Assembly: GCA_017634355.1 (NCBI GenBank)
Contig: JAGBNO010000055.1
Location: forward strand, 1 to 32,687
DNA: 32,687 bases
Direction: 5' to 3'
From: Lachnospiraceae bacterium
GTDB lineage: Bacteria > Bacillota > Clostridia > Lachnospirales > Lachnospiraceae
The notes beneath the pieces are model-generated. The model saw only the letters and a program-made list of their open reading frames with translations. It ran no database searches and had not been told where the DNA came from. Both the position numbers and the translations under genes were made by a program. Positions 7,343 through 15,264 of this stretch are shown here, piece after piece (the first letter of the stretch is position 1; each line of letters opens with the position of its first letter).

Positions 7343-8479
7343 ATGATAGATATAGTGAGCTTTACGGCTAAAGGCGCTGAAACAGCGGGTCATCTAAAGG
7401 AGGCTCTTTTATCGGAAAACCGTATGGCCAGGACTTCTGACAGGTTCAGCTTAAAAAAGGCCGAAGCGGAAGGAAAAGACAGTCCCCTTAGCCTTTCAGC
7501 ATGGACGGAAAAAGCCTGGAGGGAGGCGGAGGCACTTATATTTGTGGGGGCGGCCGGCATAGCCGTGCGTTCAATAGCGTCTTATGTAAAGGACAAACTA
7601 AGGGATCCGGCGGTTCTTGTAATAGACGAAAAGGGAAACTACATCATACCCATACTGTCAGGGCATTATGGCGGCGGCAGCGAACTTGCTATCCTTCTAT
7701 CAAAAAAGATAGGCGGTACGGCAGTGCTCACAACCGCCACTGACGTGGAGGGCTTATTCGCTGTAGATGTGTTTGCGAGGGCTAATCAGCTCGTTATAGG
7801 AAATAGGGAGGGCATACGGAAGGTGTCTTCCTGCCTTCTCTCCGGAGGGACGGTTTCTTTCAGCATAGAGGGCGGCTATAGCGGGGAATGTCCTGACAAT
7901 GTTGAGATACTGGATAAAAAAGCCGCATCTCCTGAGGGCTGCTGTCAAAAGGAGCCTGGGCCGTATGGCCAGGGCACGGATTCCACGCTTGATAAAGAAA
8001 GATTATTTATTAAGACTAAGGATCCCTGCTGCTCTGTGCATATAGGCATACATGAGGATACGGCGGCCTGGCTTTTTCTTATACCCAGGGTAGTACATAT
8101 AGGACTGGGCTGCAAAAGGGGTGTGCCGGCTGAAGATATAGAAAATGCGGTTAATGCAATACTTTCACATGCGGGAGTGGATTTCAGGGCGGTAAAGGAT
8201 ATCTGTTCCGTGGACAGGAAGGCCGATGAGGGGGGCATTATCAGTTTTGCAAGGACTAAAGAACTCCCGTTCCGGACCTTTACGGCCGAAGAACTGAATT
8301 CGCTTAAAGGAGATTTCACTTCATCGGACTTCGTCCGTGAGACCATAGGCGTGGACAATGTGTGTGAGCGCGCTGCTCTTATGGGCTGTAGCAGGGGCGG
8401 AAAAATCATTGTTCCTAAGAAAGTTTTTCCGGGTATAGCTATAGCCCTGGCCGTTGAGGACTGGGAGGTGCATTTCTGA
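7343..8479 (+). CDS. cbiG: cobalt-precorrin-5A hydrolase CbiG
   Basis: CbiG opens the delta-lactone ring of cobalt-precorrin-5A, releasing the two-carbon unit as acetaldehyde. The 378 residues follow the family order: an N-terminal domain (IDIVSFTAKGAETAGHL), a middle domain with LIFVGAAGIAVRSIASYVKDK and ILSGHYGGGSELAILLSKKIGG (about residues 68-130), a variable linker (about 190-235) and the C-terminal CbiG_C domain with GLGCKRGVPAEDIENAVNAI from about residue 252. The linker is longer and more polar than usual, but the frame is intact. It sits between cbiD and the Cys-rich gene with gaps of only 7 and 1 bases. Confidence 0.94.
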   Translation: MIDIVSFTAKGAETAGHLKEALLSENRMARTSDRFSLKKAEAEGKDSPLSLSAWTEKAWREAEALIFVGAAGIAVRSIASYVKDKLRDPAVLVIDEKGNYIIPILSGHYGGGSELAILLSKKIGGTAVLTTATDVEGLFAVDVFARANQLVIGNREGIRKVSSCLLSGGTVSFSIEGGYSGECPDNVEILDKKAASPEGCCQKEPGPYGQGTDSTLDKERLFIKTKDPCCSVHIGIHEDTAAWLFLIPRVVHIGLGCKRGVPAEDIENAVNAILSHAGVDFRAVKDICSVDRKADEGGIISFARTKELPFRTFTAEELNSLKGDFTSSDFVRETIGVDNVCERAALMGCSRGGKIIVPKKVFPGIAIALAVEDWEVHF

Positions 8480-8480
8480 T

Positions 8481-8738
8481 ATGGAAGCTTCGCAGAGGTT
8501 TTTTGAGAACAGGGACTGCCCCTTTTTCCCCTGCCATGAGCTGGAAGGGGATTTTAACTGCCTTTTCTGCTACTGTCCGCTATATTTCCTGCCGGACTGC
8601 CCTGGGAATTATACAATGAGGAAGAGGGGGAGCGGGGAGATAAGGGTCTGCACGGACTGCACTTATCCTCATGAGCCTTCTCATTATGACGATATAATGA
8701 ATGAAATAAGGAAGGCCCTGGACCGCGGAAATTCTTAA
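8481..8738 (+). CDS. Cys-rich small metal-binding protein of cobalamin clusters
   Basis: The 85-residue protein matches the cysteine-rich small domain family (Pfam PF04071). It has eight Cys (13, 18, 27, 30, 32, 40, 57, 60) and His19 and His64 in the pattern RDCPFFPCH, FNCLFCYCPLY, CTDCTYPH. The spacing suggests bound metal, such as zinc, cobalt or an Fe-S centre. I chose the ATG at 8481, two bases after the cbiG stop, because homology starts there; an upstream in-frame ATG at 8454 lies inside cbiG. Members of this family are often encoded beside B12 genes, so a role in cobalt or corrinoid handling is likely but not proven. Confidence 0.85.
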   Translation: MEASQRFFENRDCPFFPCHELEGDFNCLFCYCPLYFLPDCPGNYTMRKRGSGEIRVCTDCTYPHEPSHYDDIMNEIRKALDRGNS

Positions 8739-8858
8739 CAGAATACCTAGTACCCCGAATAATAATTATCTGCTACATTCACTTTTCTGATCGCAGATAT
8801 ACTTCTTCAACCTCAATCACAAGTGCCGGCACCGCTGCCTCTGCACTCCGTTCCGGTC

Positions 8859-8893
8859 GGCGCTAAACGAACGTCCACTGGACGTTCAGCGCC
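8859..8893. repeat. nested inverted repeat, likely dispersed intergenic element
   Basis: An inner 8-base stem, GAACGTCC (8869-8876) and GGACGTTC (8880-8887), has a three-base loop. It is enclosed by GGCGCT (8859-8864) and AGCGCC (8888-8893) with an AAAC bulge on the left. There is no T-run, so it is not a standard terminator. The form resembles GC-rich hairpins that recur between genes in Clostridia. I saw no second copy in this window. Confidence 0.65.
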
Positions 8894-8943
8894 CTTTACC
8901 TCGCATACGAAAACCATCATTCGCAATTAGTTTCAAAATAAAT

Positions 8944-8972
8944 GTGTCAGTACACTGGCTCTGTGTTATACT
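8944..8972 (+). promoter_or_regulatory. sigma70-type promoter for the degV gene
   Basis: GTGTCA (8944-8949), a 17-base spacer and TATACT (8967-8972) match -35 (4 of 6) and -10 (5 of 6) consensus boxes. It lies about 70 bases before the ATG at 9041. Confidence 0.55.
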
Positions 8973-9040
8973 ATGATGCGGGATATGTTTGCATAGTAAT
9001 GCCCTTTGCTATAGGTCTGGGAAGATAAGGACTTCGACGG

Positions 9041-9919
9041 ATGGGAGAATATGTAATTACCTGCTGCTCTACGGCTGACTGGCCTAAAGAGAGATTAGTT
9101 CAGAGAAAAATCCATAGCGTACCCTTCCATGTGGAAATAGGCGGCAGGGAGTATCTGGATGACGCTGAGAGCCTGCCACTGGACAGCTTTTATGCGATGG
9201 AGAGGGAAGGGGCTGTGCCCAGGAGCTCCCAGGTGAATCAGGAAGAGTATATGGCTTTCTGGACCCCTTTTCTTAGAGAGGGGCTGGATGTGCTGCATGT
9301 CACCCTTTCCTCCGGCATTTCGGGCAGCTTTAATACGGCCTGCCTTGCAGCTGAGGAGCTTAGTCATGAATTTCCTGACCGAAGGGTAATAGTGGTGGAC
9401 TCGCTGGGCGCTTCCTCCGGATACGGGCTATTGATGGAAGAGATTGCAGAAAAAAGGGACTGTGGCTTAAACCTATGGCAGTTGTCGGATTATGCTGAAG
9501 CAACTAAGCTCCATATACAGCACTGGTTTTTTGCGAGTGAGCTAAATAGCCTGGTGAGGGGAGGCAGGATTTCTGCTGTCAATGGCGCTGTAGGCACTAT
9601 GCTCGGAATATGTCCCCTAATGCACGTGGACAGGGATGGGAAGCTCGTCCCAAAGGCTAAGATAAGGACTAAGCGCAAGGTTATAGATGAAATGGTCAGG
9701 CGCATGGAGGAACATGCCGATCACGGCAGCGGCTATAGCGGGCCCTGCGCTATATGCCACTCGGACTGCGCTGACGATGCGGCCAGGGTTAGGGATAAGG
9801 TCGAAGAACGGTTTCCCCTCTTAAAGGGGAAAATAATAATGTGCAGGATAGGTGCTGTCATAGGAGCCCATACAGGACCCTCCACTGTTGCACTTTTCTT
9901 TATAGGTGATGAGAGGTAG
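9041..9919 (+). CDS. DegV family fatty-acid-binding protein
   Basis: The 292-residue protein has the two-domain DegV layout. The N-terminal domain carries CCSTADWPKE (the usual TDS-DL strand), PRSSQVNQEEY (equivalent of TSQP) and LHVTLSSGISGSFNTA, which lines the fatty-acid head-group pocket. The C-terminal domain has FFASELNSLVRGGRISAVNGAVGTML and ends IGAVIGAHTGPSTVALFF. Such proteins are FakB-like carriers that present fatty acids to the FakA kinase for phospholipid synthesis; which member this is cannot be told. AAGGA precedes the ATG. The mecA gene follows after 3 bases. Confidence 0.92.
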   Translation: MGEYVITCCSTADWPKERLVQRKIHSVPFHVEIGGREYLDDAESLPLDSFYAMEREGAVPRSSQVNQEEYMAFWTPFLREGLDVLHVTLSSGISGSFNTACLAAEELSHEFPDRRVIVVDSLGASSGYGLLMEEIAEKRDCGLNLWQLSDYAEATKLHIQHWFFASELNSLVRGGRISAVNGAVGTMLGICPLMHVDRDGKLVPKAKIRTKRKVIDEMVRRMEEHADHGSGYSGPCAICHSDCADDAARVRDKVEERFPLLKGKIIMCRIGAVIGAHTGPSTVALFFIGDER

Positions 9920-9922
9920 TGG

Positions 9923-10645
9923 ATGAAATTTCAGAGACTAAATGAGAATGAGATCCGCTGCGTGCTCTCTGAGGCAGATCTTACGCGCTTTGGCATTAAG
10001 CTGGATGACATACTGGAAAAGAGCGACAAGACTCTCAAATTCTTTTCAGAGATATTGAGGGAAGCTTTTATAGCGCTTGGGATAAAGGGCGCAGGAGAAA
10101 TAAGAGTTGCCAGTGCCCAGATAAGCGTGCTTCCTGACAATAGCATTTCTATAATATTCCACGACTGCAGGAGGGATCTTTCTCTGGATATAAGGCGGGA
10201 AATCCTCGATATGATGGAGGAACAGCTTAAGCTTGGCGGTAATGGGTGCTTAGAGGCATTAAGTGAGATACGCGCATTAAGGGAAGAATTGGAGCTGGAA
10301 GAGAAGGAGTTCCTAAAAGAAAAAGCCTCTTTCGTGGTCAGCTTCCCTTCGTTAAATGAGGCCATAGATTACATTTCGGGCTGCGGGGCTGTTTCCAGAG
10401 TGGTAAGCAGTCTTTATAAGGACAGGAGGAATGGGTCCTATCTTTTGTTTGTGCTTAAACACATACTCTCGGATTCGGTTTTTCAGAGGCTTAAACTAAT
10501 AGCGGGAGAATATGGGCGCGTGATGGAACTCAGTATTGCCGGAGAGTCCTTCTTATTGGAGAATAGCGACTGCATTATAAAGGAGAATGCTTTCGGGGGC
10601 TTAAGGAGCCTCAATTGCTTTACAGTAGTTAATCAGAAATTGTAA
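9923..10645 (+). CDS. mecA: adaptor protein MecA
   Basis: The 240-residue protein begins MKFQRLNENEIRCVLSEADL and has the N-terminal MecA domain (target binding) to about residue 80, including LRLFFSEIL-like text (KFFSEILREAFIALG). A charged linker with many Glu and Lys (about 95-135) follows. The C-terminal MecA domain runs from about residue 138 (SFPSLNEAIDYISGC) to the end and would bind ClpC. In Bacillus MecA delivers ComK and other proteins to ClpCP. Here it sits directly behind degV and shares its transcript. The protein is diverged from Bacillus but its length and domain order fit. Confidence 0.82.
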   Translation: MKFQRLNENEIRCVLSEADLTRFGIKLDDILEKSDKTLKFFSEILREAFIALGIKGAGEIRVASAQISVLPDNSISIIFHDCRRDLSLDIRREILDMMEEQLKLGGNGCLEALSEIRALREELELEEKEFLKEKASFVVSFPSLNEAIDYISGCGAVSRVVSSLYKDRRNGSYLLFVLKHILSDSVFQRLKLIAGEYGRVMELSIAGESFLLENSDCIIKENAFGGLRSLNCFTVVNQKL

Positions 10646-10702
10646 AAAGGCAACGCAATAGAGGAGCATCAAAGTATTGTAGATTATTTCAAGGAAGGGG
10701 CA

Positions 10703-11335
10703 ATGGGGAACGACATAAAGCTATGGCGGGGCGGCATACCTGCCATATCTAAGGAGAAAGTTTTAGAGGAAATGCATTTTATGGCAGGGACAGAACATTA
10801 TCTGCAGGCTTCAGCAGATTATGACGAGGTTCTGCCTGTTTTATATTCCAGTCTCCGTCCTGCCGCCGCCGCCGCCTTTTGCCGTATGCCTGATAATTGC
10901 GTGCCGAGCCTCCCTATAGGTACTGAAGTATTGGGAACCGTCATTACACTTGGTTCTGAGATACAGTCTGTCGCCGACAAATTTTTTATAAGAGGGGAGT
11001 ACAGTAAGGGGCTTCTGGCAAATACGGCAGCCGACCAATTACTTTTTGAATATGAAAAAGAGGTTTTTGATAAGCTTAAGCAGGAGTGCGTGAGGCATAA
11101 AGTAGGCGTAAGGAGAAGATATGAGGCTCCGGAGCAAATGCCTGTTTCCATACAGTCCTATATTTGTCACGTACTGGATGCCACAAGGAATCTGGGCGTA
11201 AGGATAAACAGGGGTAATGTGCTGGATCCTGTAAAGACACTCTGTTTTGTATTCGAGCTTTCAGATGACCCCCGCGAAATAGCTTTATCCCATGACTGCT
11301 CGAACTGTGAGAGGGAGGACTGTGAATATGCATAA
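10703..11335 (+). CDS. stand-alone MetH reactivation-like domain protein
   Basis: The 210 residues resemble the SAM-binding activation domain of B12-dependent methionine synthase (PF02965). The visible features are VLGTVITLGSEIQSVADKFF, the helix KGLLANTAADQLLFEYEKEV, and the pattern RRRYEAPEQMPVSIQSYICHVLDA followed by RINRGNVLDPVKTLCFVF. In full MetH this domain provides SAM for reductive methylation of oxidised cob(II)alamin. Here it stands alone and ends in Cys-rich DCSNCEREDCEY. It overlaps the RACo-type activator by 8 bases, so the two are probably made together to rescue inactive corrinoid proteins. The partner MetH or methyltransferase is not in the window. Confidence 0.78.
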   Translation: MGNDIKLWRGGIPAISKEKVLEEMHFMAGTEHYLQASADYDEVLPVLYSSLRPAAAAAFCRMPDNCVPSLPIGTEVLGTVITLGSEIQSVADKFFIRGEYSKGLLANTAADQLLFEYEKEVFDKLKQECVRHKVGVRRRYEAPEQMPVSIQSYICHVLDATRNLGVRINRGNVLDPVKTLCFVFELSDDPREIALSHDCSNCEREDCEYA

Positions 11336-13052
11336 GCGCAGTGAGGATAATGCTCCCGACGGAAAAGCCGCAAATATAAAAATCCATGTATATAGAGGAA
11401 ATGTGGAGCGTATCATCTGCTGTAAGGAGGGTGATACGCTCCTTTGCGTACTAAGGGATAATGGGCTGCCCATTATTTCACCCTGTAACGGCAGGGGAAA
11501 GTGCGGTAAATGCAAGGCATGGGTCTATGGCGGAGAGGGCCTGGAAAAACGAAGCCTGTCTAAGGATGCTGCTTATAAAGAAGTTCTATCCTGCAGGACG
11601 GTTGTGAAGGACGGGATGAAGGTAAGGCTGTCGGAAACAGGCTTAGAGGGCATGGACATACTGTCGCTGTCTCTCGAAAATCCTGCTGGGACAGATAGGG
11701 GGCAGCGGGATGGCAAGGACAGAGACTCTTTTGGCGAGGTTGACATAATATTTAAAACTAGCTGCAAAAGCGGGCCGCCCTTTATGGCCGCAATCGATTT
11801 GGGGAGCACTACAATAGCCATGGCACTTTTGAATGCCGAAGATGGTTCATTAATCGACACTGAGACTTTTGTAAATGGCCAGCACATATATGGCGCTGAT
11901 GTCATATCCCGAATCCAGTCGGCATTGGAGGGAAAGGCCGGAATTTTGCGCGCTCTGGCGCAGACCGAGCTGAAAGAGGGACTCCGAAGGCTTTGCGGCA
12001 GGCAGGAGGAAGGCTTAGAGAGTATATGGAGGATAGCAGTGGCTGGGAATACTGCCATGCTTAGCCTCCTCATGGGCTGGGATGTAAGCGGGCTCTCCCA
12101 AGCCCCCTATAGTGCCAGGACGGAAGCTTTTTTAGGAAATGGGGATATGGTCTTTTCTGAAAAAAGCCTTGCAGGCACGGCTGTGACCGTATTCCCTGGT
12201 TTTTCAGCCTTTGTGGGCGCAGACATAGTTTCGGGGATATATAGCATAATTGGCGGACATGGGGATATGGGCTTATCAGGCCCTGCCGCCTTAGTGGACC
12301 TTGGCACAAACGGAGAGATGGCTATTTGGAATGGAGAAAACATATATTATACCTCTGCTCCGGCGGGACCTGCCTTTGAGGGAGCCCACATACGCTGCGG
12401 AAAAGCCAGCATAGCTGGAGCCATATGTAGCGTTAGGATAAAGGGTGGCAGTTCACGCGTAAAGACAATATGCGATAAGGAGCCCATAGGGATCTGCGGC
12501 AGCGGGCTTTTAGAAGCAGTTTCTGAGTTATTGAAAGAGGATTTAGTGGATGAATTTGGCTGCTTATCTGAAGGCTGCTTTTCTGAGGGCTATCCCCTGT
12601 ATTCCGGGAGAGAGAAGATTTGCCTTTTTCAGGAAGACATACAGGAGTTTATTGTGGCAAAGGCGGCCATAAGGGCTGGTTTTGATGCATTGATGAGGAA
12701 TAGCAGCATGAAAGTGTCTTCCCTCAAAAAACTATACCTGTCCGGAGGCCTGGGTAGCTCCATGGATGTGGAAGCGGCCCTCAGGACAGGACTTATACCG
12801 GTGGAGCTTAAAGGCAGGGTGGAGGCAGTTGGCAATTCCTCATTGTCCGGAATTGAAGCTTTCCTTAAAGCCAGCGCTTCTATACCGCATACAGAGAGTA
12901 AGCTGGAGCATGGCCCAAGCGGTATGGACGGGGAAGCGCTGGAAGAGCTTAAGGCTCTGGTGAAAATGGGTAAGAAACTGGAACTAGGCCATGATAAGTA
13001 TTTTCAGGAAAGGTTTATTGAGGAGATGATATTTCATCCAGTAGATTTATGA
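11328..13052 (+). CDS. RACo-type corrinoid protein activator ([2Fe-2S] plus ASKHA ATPase)
   Basis: The N terminus carries a plant-type [2Fe-2S] ferredoxin motif, Cys53-x5-Cys59-x2-Cys62 (SPCNGRGKCGKC) with Cys89 (LSCRT). A linker follows, then the DUF4445 ASKHA ATPase core: AAIDLGSTTIAMALL (phosphate 1), VDLGTNGEMAIW, AGPAFEGAHIRCG and GICGSGLLEAVSELL. Such proteins use ATP to reduce cob(II)amide back to cob(I)amide. I chose the ATG at 11328, which has GGGAGG 8 bases upstream and gives 574 residues; a start at 11292 would add 12 unrelated residues. Its stop overlaps the convergent recX by 38 bases. Confidence 0.9.
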   Translation: MHKRSEDNAPDGKAANIKIHVYRGNVERIICCKEGDTLLCVLRDNGLPIISPCNGRGKCGKCKAWVYGGEGLEKRSLSKDAAYKEVLSCRTVVKDGMKVRLSETGLEGMDILSLSLENPAGTDRGQRDGKDRDSFGEVDIIFKTSCKSGPPFMAAIDLGSTTIAMALLNAEDGSLIDTETFVNGQHIYGADVISRIQSALEGKAGILRALAQTELKEGLRRLCGRQEEGLESIWRIAVAGNTAMLSLLMGWDVSGLSQAPYSARTEAFLGNGDMVFSEKSLAGTAVTVFPGFSAFVGADIVSGIYSIIGGHGDMGLSGPAALVDLGTNGEMAIWNGENIYYTSAPAGPAFEGAHIRCGKASIAGAICSVRIKGGSSRVKTICDKEPIGICGSGLLEAVSELLKEDLVDEFGCLSEGCFSEGYPLYSGREKICLFQEDIQEFIVAKAAIRAGFDALMRNSSMKVSSLKKLYLSGGLGSSMDVEAALRTGLIPVELKGRVEAVGNSSLSGIEAFLKASASIPHTESKLEHGPSGMDGEALEELKALVKMGKKLELGHDKYFQERFIEEMIFHPVDL

Positions 13053-13623
13053 TATCTGAACTTTGGAAGCCCTTTCCTGAGAAATAGCGGAGGATTTTCT
13101 GTTTCTCCTTTAGGTCTATGGAAGCAGGGTCTGGGCATTTTTTTAAAAGCAGTTTCCTAAGCACCTCCCTTTCATTATCTTCGCTGGCTTCTTCCATTGC
13201 CTCCTCTATCAGTTCTTCTGCTATTCCCTTTTGCTTTAGTTCGATTTCTATGATCCTGCGGCTCTTTCTCAGGGATTTGTCCCTGACATACTGTGCGGCA
13301 TAACGCCTGTCGTCTAGGAAACGCCCTGCTTTGGCGGCCGAGACTGCTGCATCTACGGCTTCATCGGGGTAGAGGTCCTGCGCCAGCTTTTTTCTAAGCT
13401 CCGCTTCTGTCAGGTCCTTTCTGTCCAGAAGGTGCAGAGTGCGTTTTTTTGCCCGCTTGGATAGAAGCTCAAGGAGGGACATGCGTTTGTCGGGACTTAG
13501 GTCCATCCCCTCTTTCAGCCTGAGGCTTTTTATTTCCGAGGAATATAAGAGGAAGGCAGGCTCTCCGTTTAAGGAGATGCTGAATTTTCCTCCTTTATAA
13601 GCTGCTATTTCTGTAATGATCAT
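13015..13623 (-). CDS. recX: regulatory protein RecX
   Basis: The 202-residue basic protein fits RecX, which binds RecA filaments and limits recombination. The characteristic helical repeats are visible: ELLSKRAKKRTLHLLDRKDLTEAEL, then FLDDRRYAAQYVRDKSLRKSR and IEIELKQKGIAEELIEEA. It begins 139 bases downstream of recA on the same strand, so it may be co-transcribed as in many bacteria. No strong ribosome site precedes its ATG at 13623, suggesting weak translation or coupling. Its 3' end runs into the convergent corrinoid activator gene. Confidence 0.9.
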   Translation of the reverse strand: MIITEIAAYKGGKFSISLNGEPAFLLYSSEIKSLRLKEGMDLSPDKRMSLLELLSKRAKKRTLHLLDRKDLTEAELRKKLAQDLYPDEAVDAAVSAAKAGRFLDDRRYAAQYVRDKSLRKSRRIIEIELKQKGIAEELIEEAMEEASEDNEREVLRKLLLKKCPDPASIDLKEKQKILRYFSGKGFQSSDIINLLDEISSPQ

Positions 13624-13761
13624 AAGTTTTATATTGAAAATGCTAAATAGATACCTTATTTTTACTAATGGATACAGCGCAAACCCTCGCCGGCAGAGAG
13701 TTTGAGGCGAATCTATAAAGCAAAATGTGATTGAAGCGAAGCGCTGGCTGTAATCGGCCGC

Positions 13762-14877
13762 CTATTTTGCATCAGTTTTTTCGGCTGTTTTGGCTGCAGT
13801 TTTTTCCTTAGAAGCTGCCTCGGCTGCTTCCTTTGCATCGGTATCAGAGCTGTCTTTTTCCAGACCGTAATGCACCCTCACTGCATGTTCCACTTCCTTG
13901 CACATATCGGGATGCTCTTCCATATAAGCCTTGGTATTCTCCCTGCCCTGGCCTATTTTCTCGCTCTTATATGAGAACCAGGCGCCGGCCTTATTTATGA
14001 TATTTAAATTGACGGCCAGGTCCAGTATGTCGCCTATAGTGGAGATTCCTTTGCCGAACATGATGTCGAACTCTGCCTCCTTGAACGGAGGCGCAACCTT
14101 ATTCTTTACAACCTTTACTTTTGTGCGGTTGCCTATGACCTCTCCGCCCTGGGTTATCTTGTCAGTGCGGCGGACATCCAGCCTTACGGAAGAGTAGAAC
14201 TTGAGGGCCCTGCCGCCGGTCGTGGTCTCAGGGTTTCCGAACATGATGCCCACCTTTTCCCGTAGCTGGTTTATGAAGACGACTATGCAGTTGGATTTGC
14301 TGATAACGGCTGTGAGCTTACGCAGGGCCTGGGACATGAGCCTGGCCTGCAGCCCCACATGGGAGTCGCCCATTTCACCATCTATTTCAGCTTTGGGCAC
14401 GAGGGCCGCCACGGAGTCCACGACCACTATGTCCACGGCGCCTGAGCGCACCATGGTCTCTGCAATTTCCAGGGCCTGCTCTCCTGAATCGGGCTGGGAT
14501 ATATAGAGATTGTCTATGTCCACGCCTATATTCTGTGCATAGACGGGGTCCAGGGCGTGCTCTGCATCAATGAAGCCCGCTATGCCGCCCCTTTTCTGTA
14601 CCTCTGCTATCATGTGCAGGGTAACGGTGGTCTTGCCTGAAGATTCCGGACCGTATATCTCCACAACCCTTCCACGGGGTATGCCCCCAAGGCCCAGAGC
14701 TATGTCCAGAGAAAGTGAGCCTGTGGGGATGGTCTCTATATTCATCTGTCCCGACCTGTCCCCCAGCTTCATGACAGCGCCTTTTCCGAACTGCTTCTCT
14801 ATCTGTGAGAGGGCCATGTCAAGGGCCTTTAATTTATTTTCGTTATTTTTTGCGTTGTTCTTTTCACTGATATCCAT
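13762..14877 (-). CDS. recA: recombinase RecA
   Basis: RecA is the DNA-dependent ATPase of homologous recombination and the co-protease of the SOS response. Walker A GPESSGKT is at residues 76-83, Walker [15 protein letters not shown] lies in the middle, followed by the L1/L2 regions ([31 protein letters not shown]). The 371-residue length is typical, with an Ala/Lys/Glu-rich acidic C-terminal tail from about residue 340. A strong AGAGGAGG precedes the ATG. The promoter and a LexA box lie upstream at 14961-15007, so expression is damage-inducible. Confidence 0.98.
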   Translation of the reverse strand: MDISEKNNAKNNENKLKALDMALSQIEKQFGKGAVMKLGDRSGQMNIETIPTGSLSLDIALGLGGIPRGRVVEIYGPESSGKTTVTLHMIAEVQKRGGIAGFIDAEHALDPVYAQNIGVDIDNLYISQPDSGEQALEIAETMVRSGAVDIVVVDSVAALVPKAEIDGEMGDSHVGLQARLMSQALRKLTAVISKSNCIVVFINQLREKVGIMFGNPETTTGGRALKFYSSVRLDVRRTDKITQGGEVIGNRTKVKVVKNKVAPPFKEAEFDIMFGKGISTIGDILDLAVNLNIINKAGAWFSYKSEKIGQGRENTKAYMEEHPDMCKEVEHAVRVHYGLEKDSSDTDAKEAAEAASKEKTAAKTAEKTDAK

Positions 14878-14960
14878 ATTTCCTCCTCTATTAAGAATAG
14901 CAAGTCCTGATTCCCGGCTTATGCCCTGCTGCGCCAGAGCCTTTTCATTAACACTTAATA

Positions 14961-14972
14961 GAACATCTGTTC
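14961..14972 (-). promoter_or_regulatory. LexA (SOS) box upstream of recA
   Basis: GAACATCTGTTC fits the Gram-positive LexA/DinR consensus GAAC-N4-GTTC. On the recA strand it reads CGAACAGATGTTCT, one base off the full 14-base palindrome. It lies just downstream of the -10 box, at the likely transcription start, so bound LexA would block transcription. Confidence 0.9.
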
Positions 14973-14978
14973 GACATC

Positions 14979-15007
14979 ATAATAATATATTACCTTTTCC
15001 CTGTCAA
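14979..15007 (-). promoter_or_regulatory. recA promoter
   Basis: On the minus strand TTGACA (15002-15007) is a perfect -35, followed by a 17-base spacer and TATTAT (14979-14984) as -10 (5 of 6). The LexA box begins a few bases beyond. The leader to the recA start is about 95 bases. Confidence 0.85.
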
Positions 15008-15166
15008 CCTCCTTTTTGGCAATATTATGGATGCGTGAACTTTGGCTAAAAAGGGAAAAACCAGGGCAGAACTACCCAGCCTTTAAGAATACTCCTGAAG
15101 CGGAGCGACCTTAATTTTGGCATAGATGGGTGGAATTGTCAAATGAAAAATAAAGGCGGCACAATT

Positions 15167-15195
15167 TTGGTGATAGGGGCCATATATGTTATAAT
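15167..15195 (+). promoter_or_regulatory. sigma70-type promoter for tex
   Basis: TTGGTG (15167-15172), 17 bases, and a perfect TATAAT (15190-15195) face the tex gene. The start of tex at 15265 is about 65 bases downstream. The -35 is weak. Confidence 0.6.
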
Positions 15196-15264
15196 GTAGC
15201 GGCCATCGAGATGGAACGGCAGGCCATTTCGTTAATAAGCATATATAAAGGAGCTTTATGCCGC

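Larger units (their letters stand above)
8739..9040. other. intergenic region with hairpins and a promoter
   Basis: This 302-base gap holds no gene. It contains a 7-base stem TATCTGC/GCAGATA (8767-8773 and 8793-8799) with a 19-base loop and no T-run, the strong nested hairpin at 8859-8893, and a promoter at 8944-8972 facing the DegV gene. No rho-independent terminator for the cobalamin operon was seen. Confidence 0.7.
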
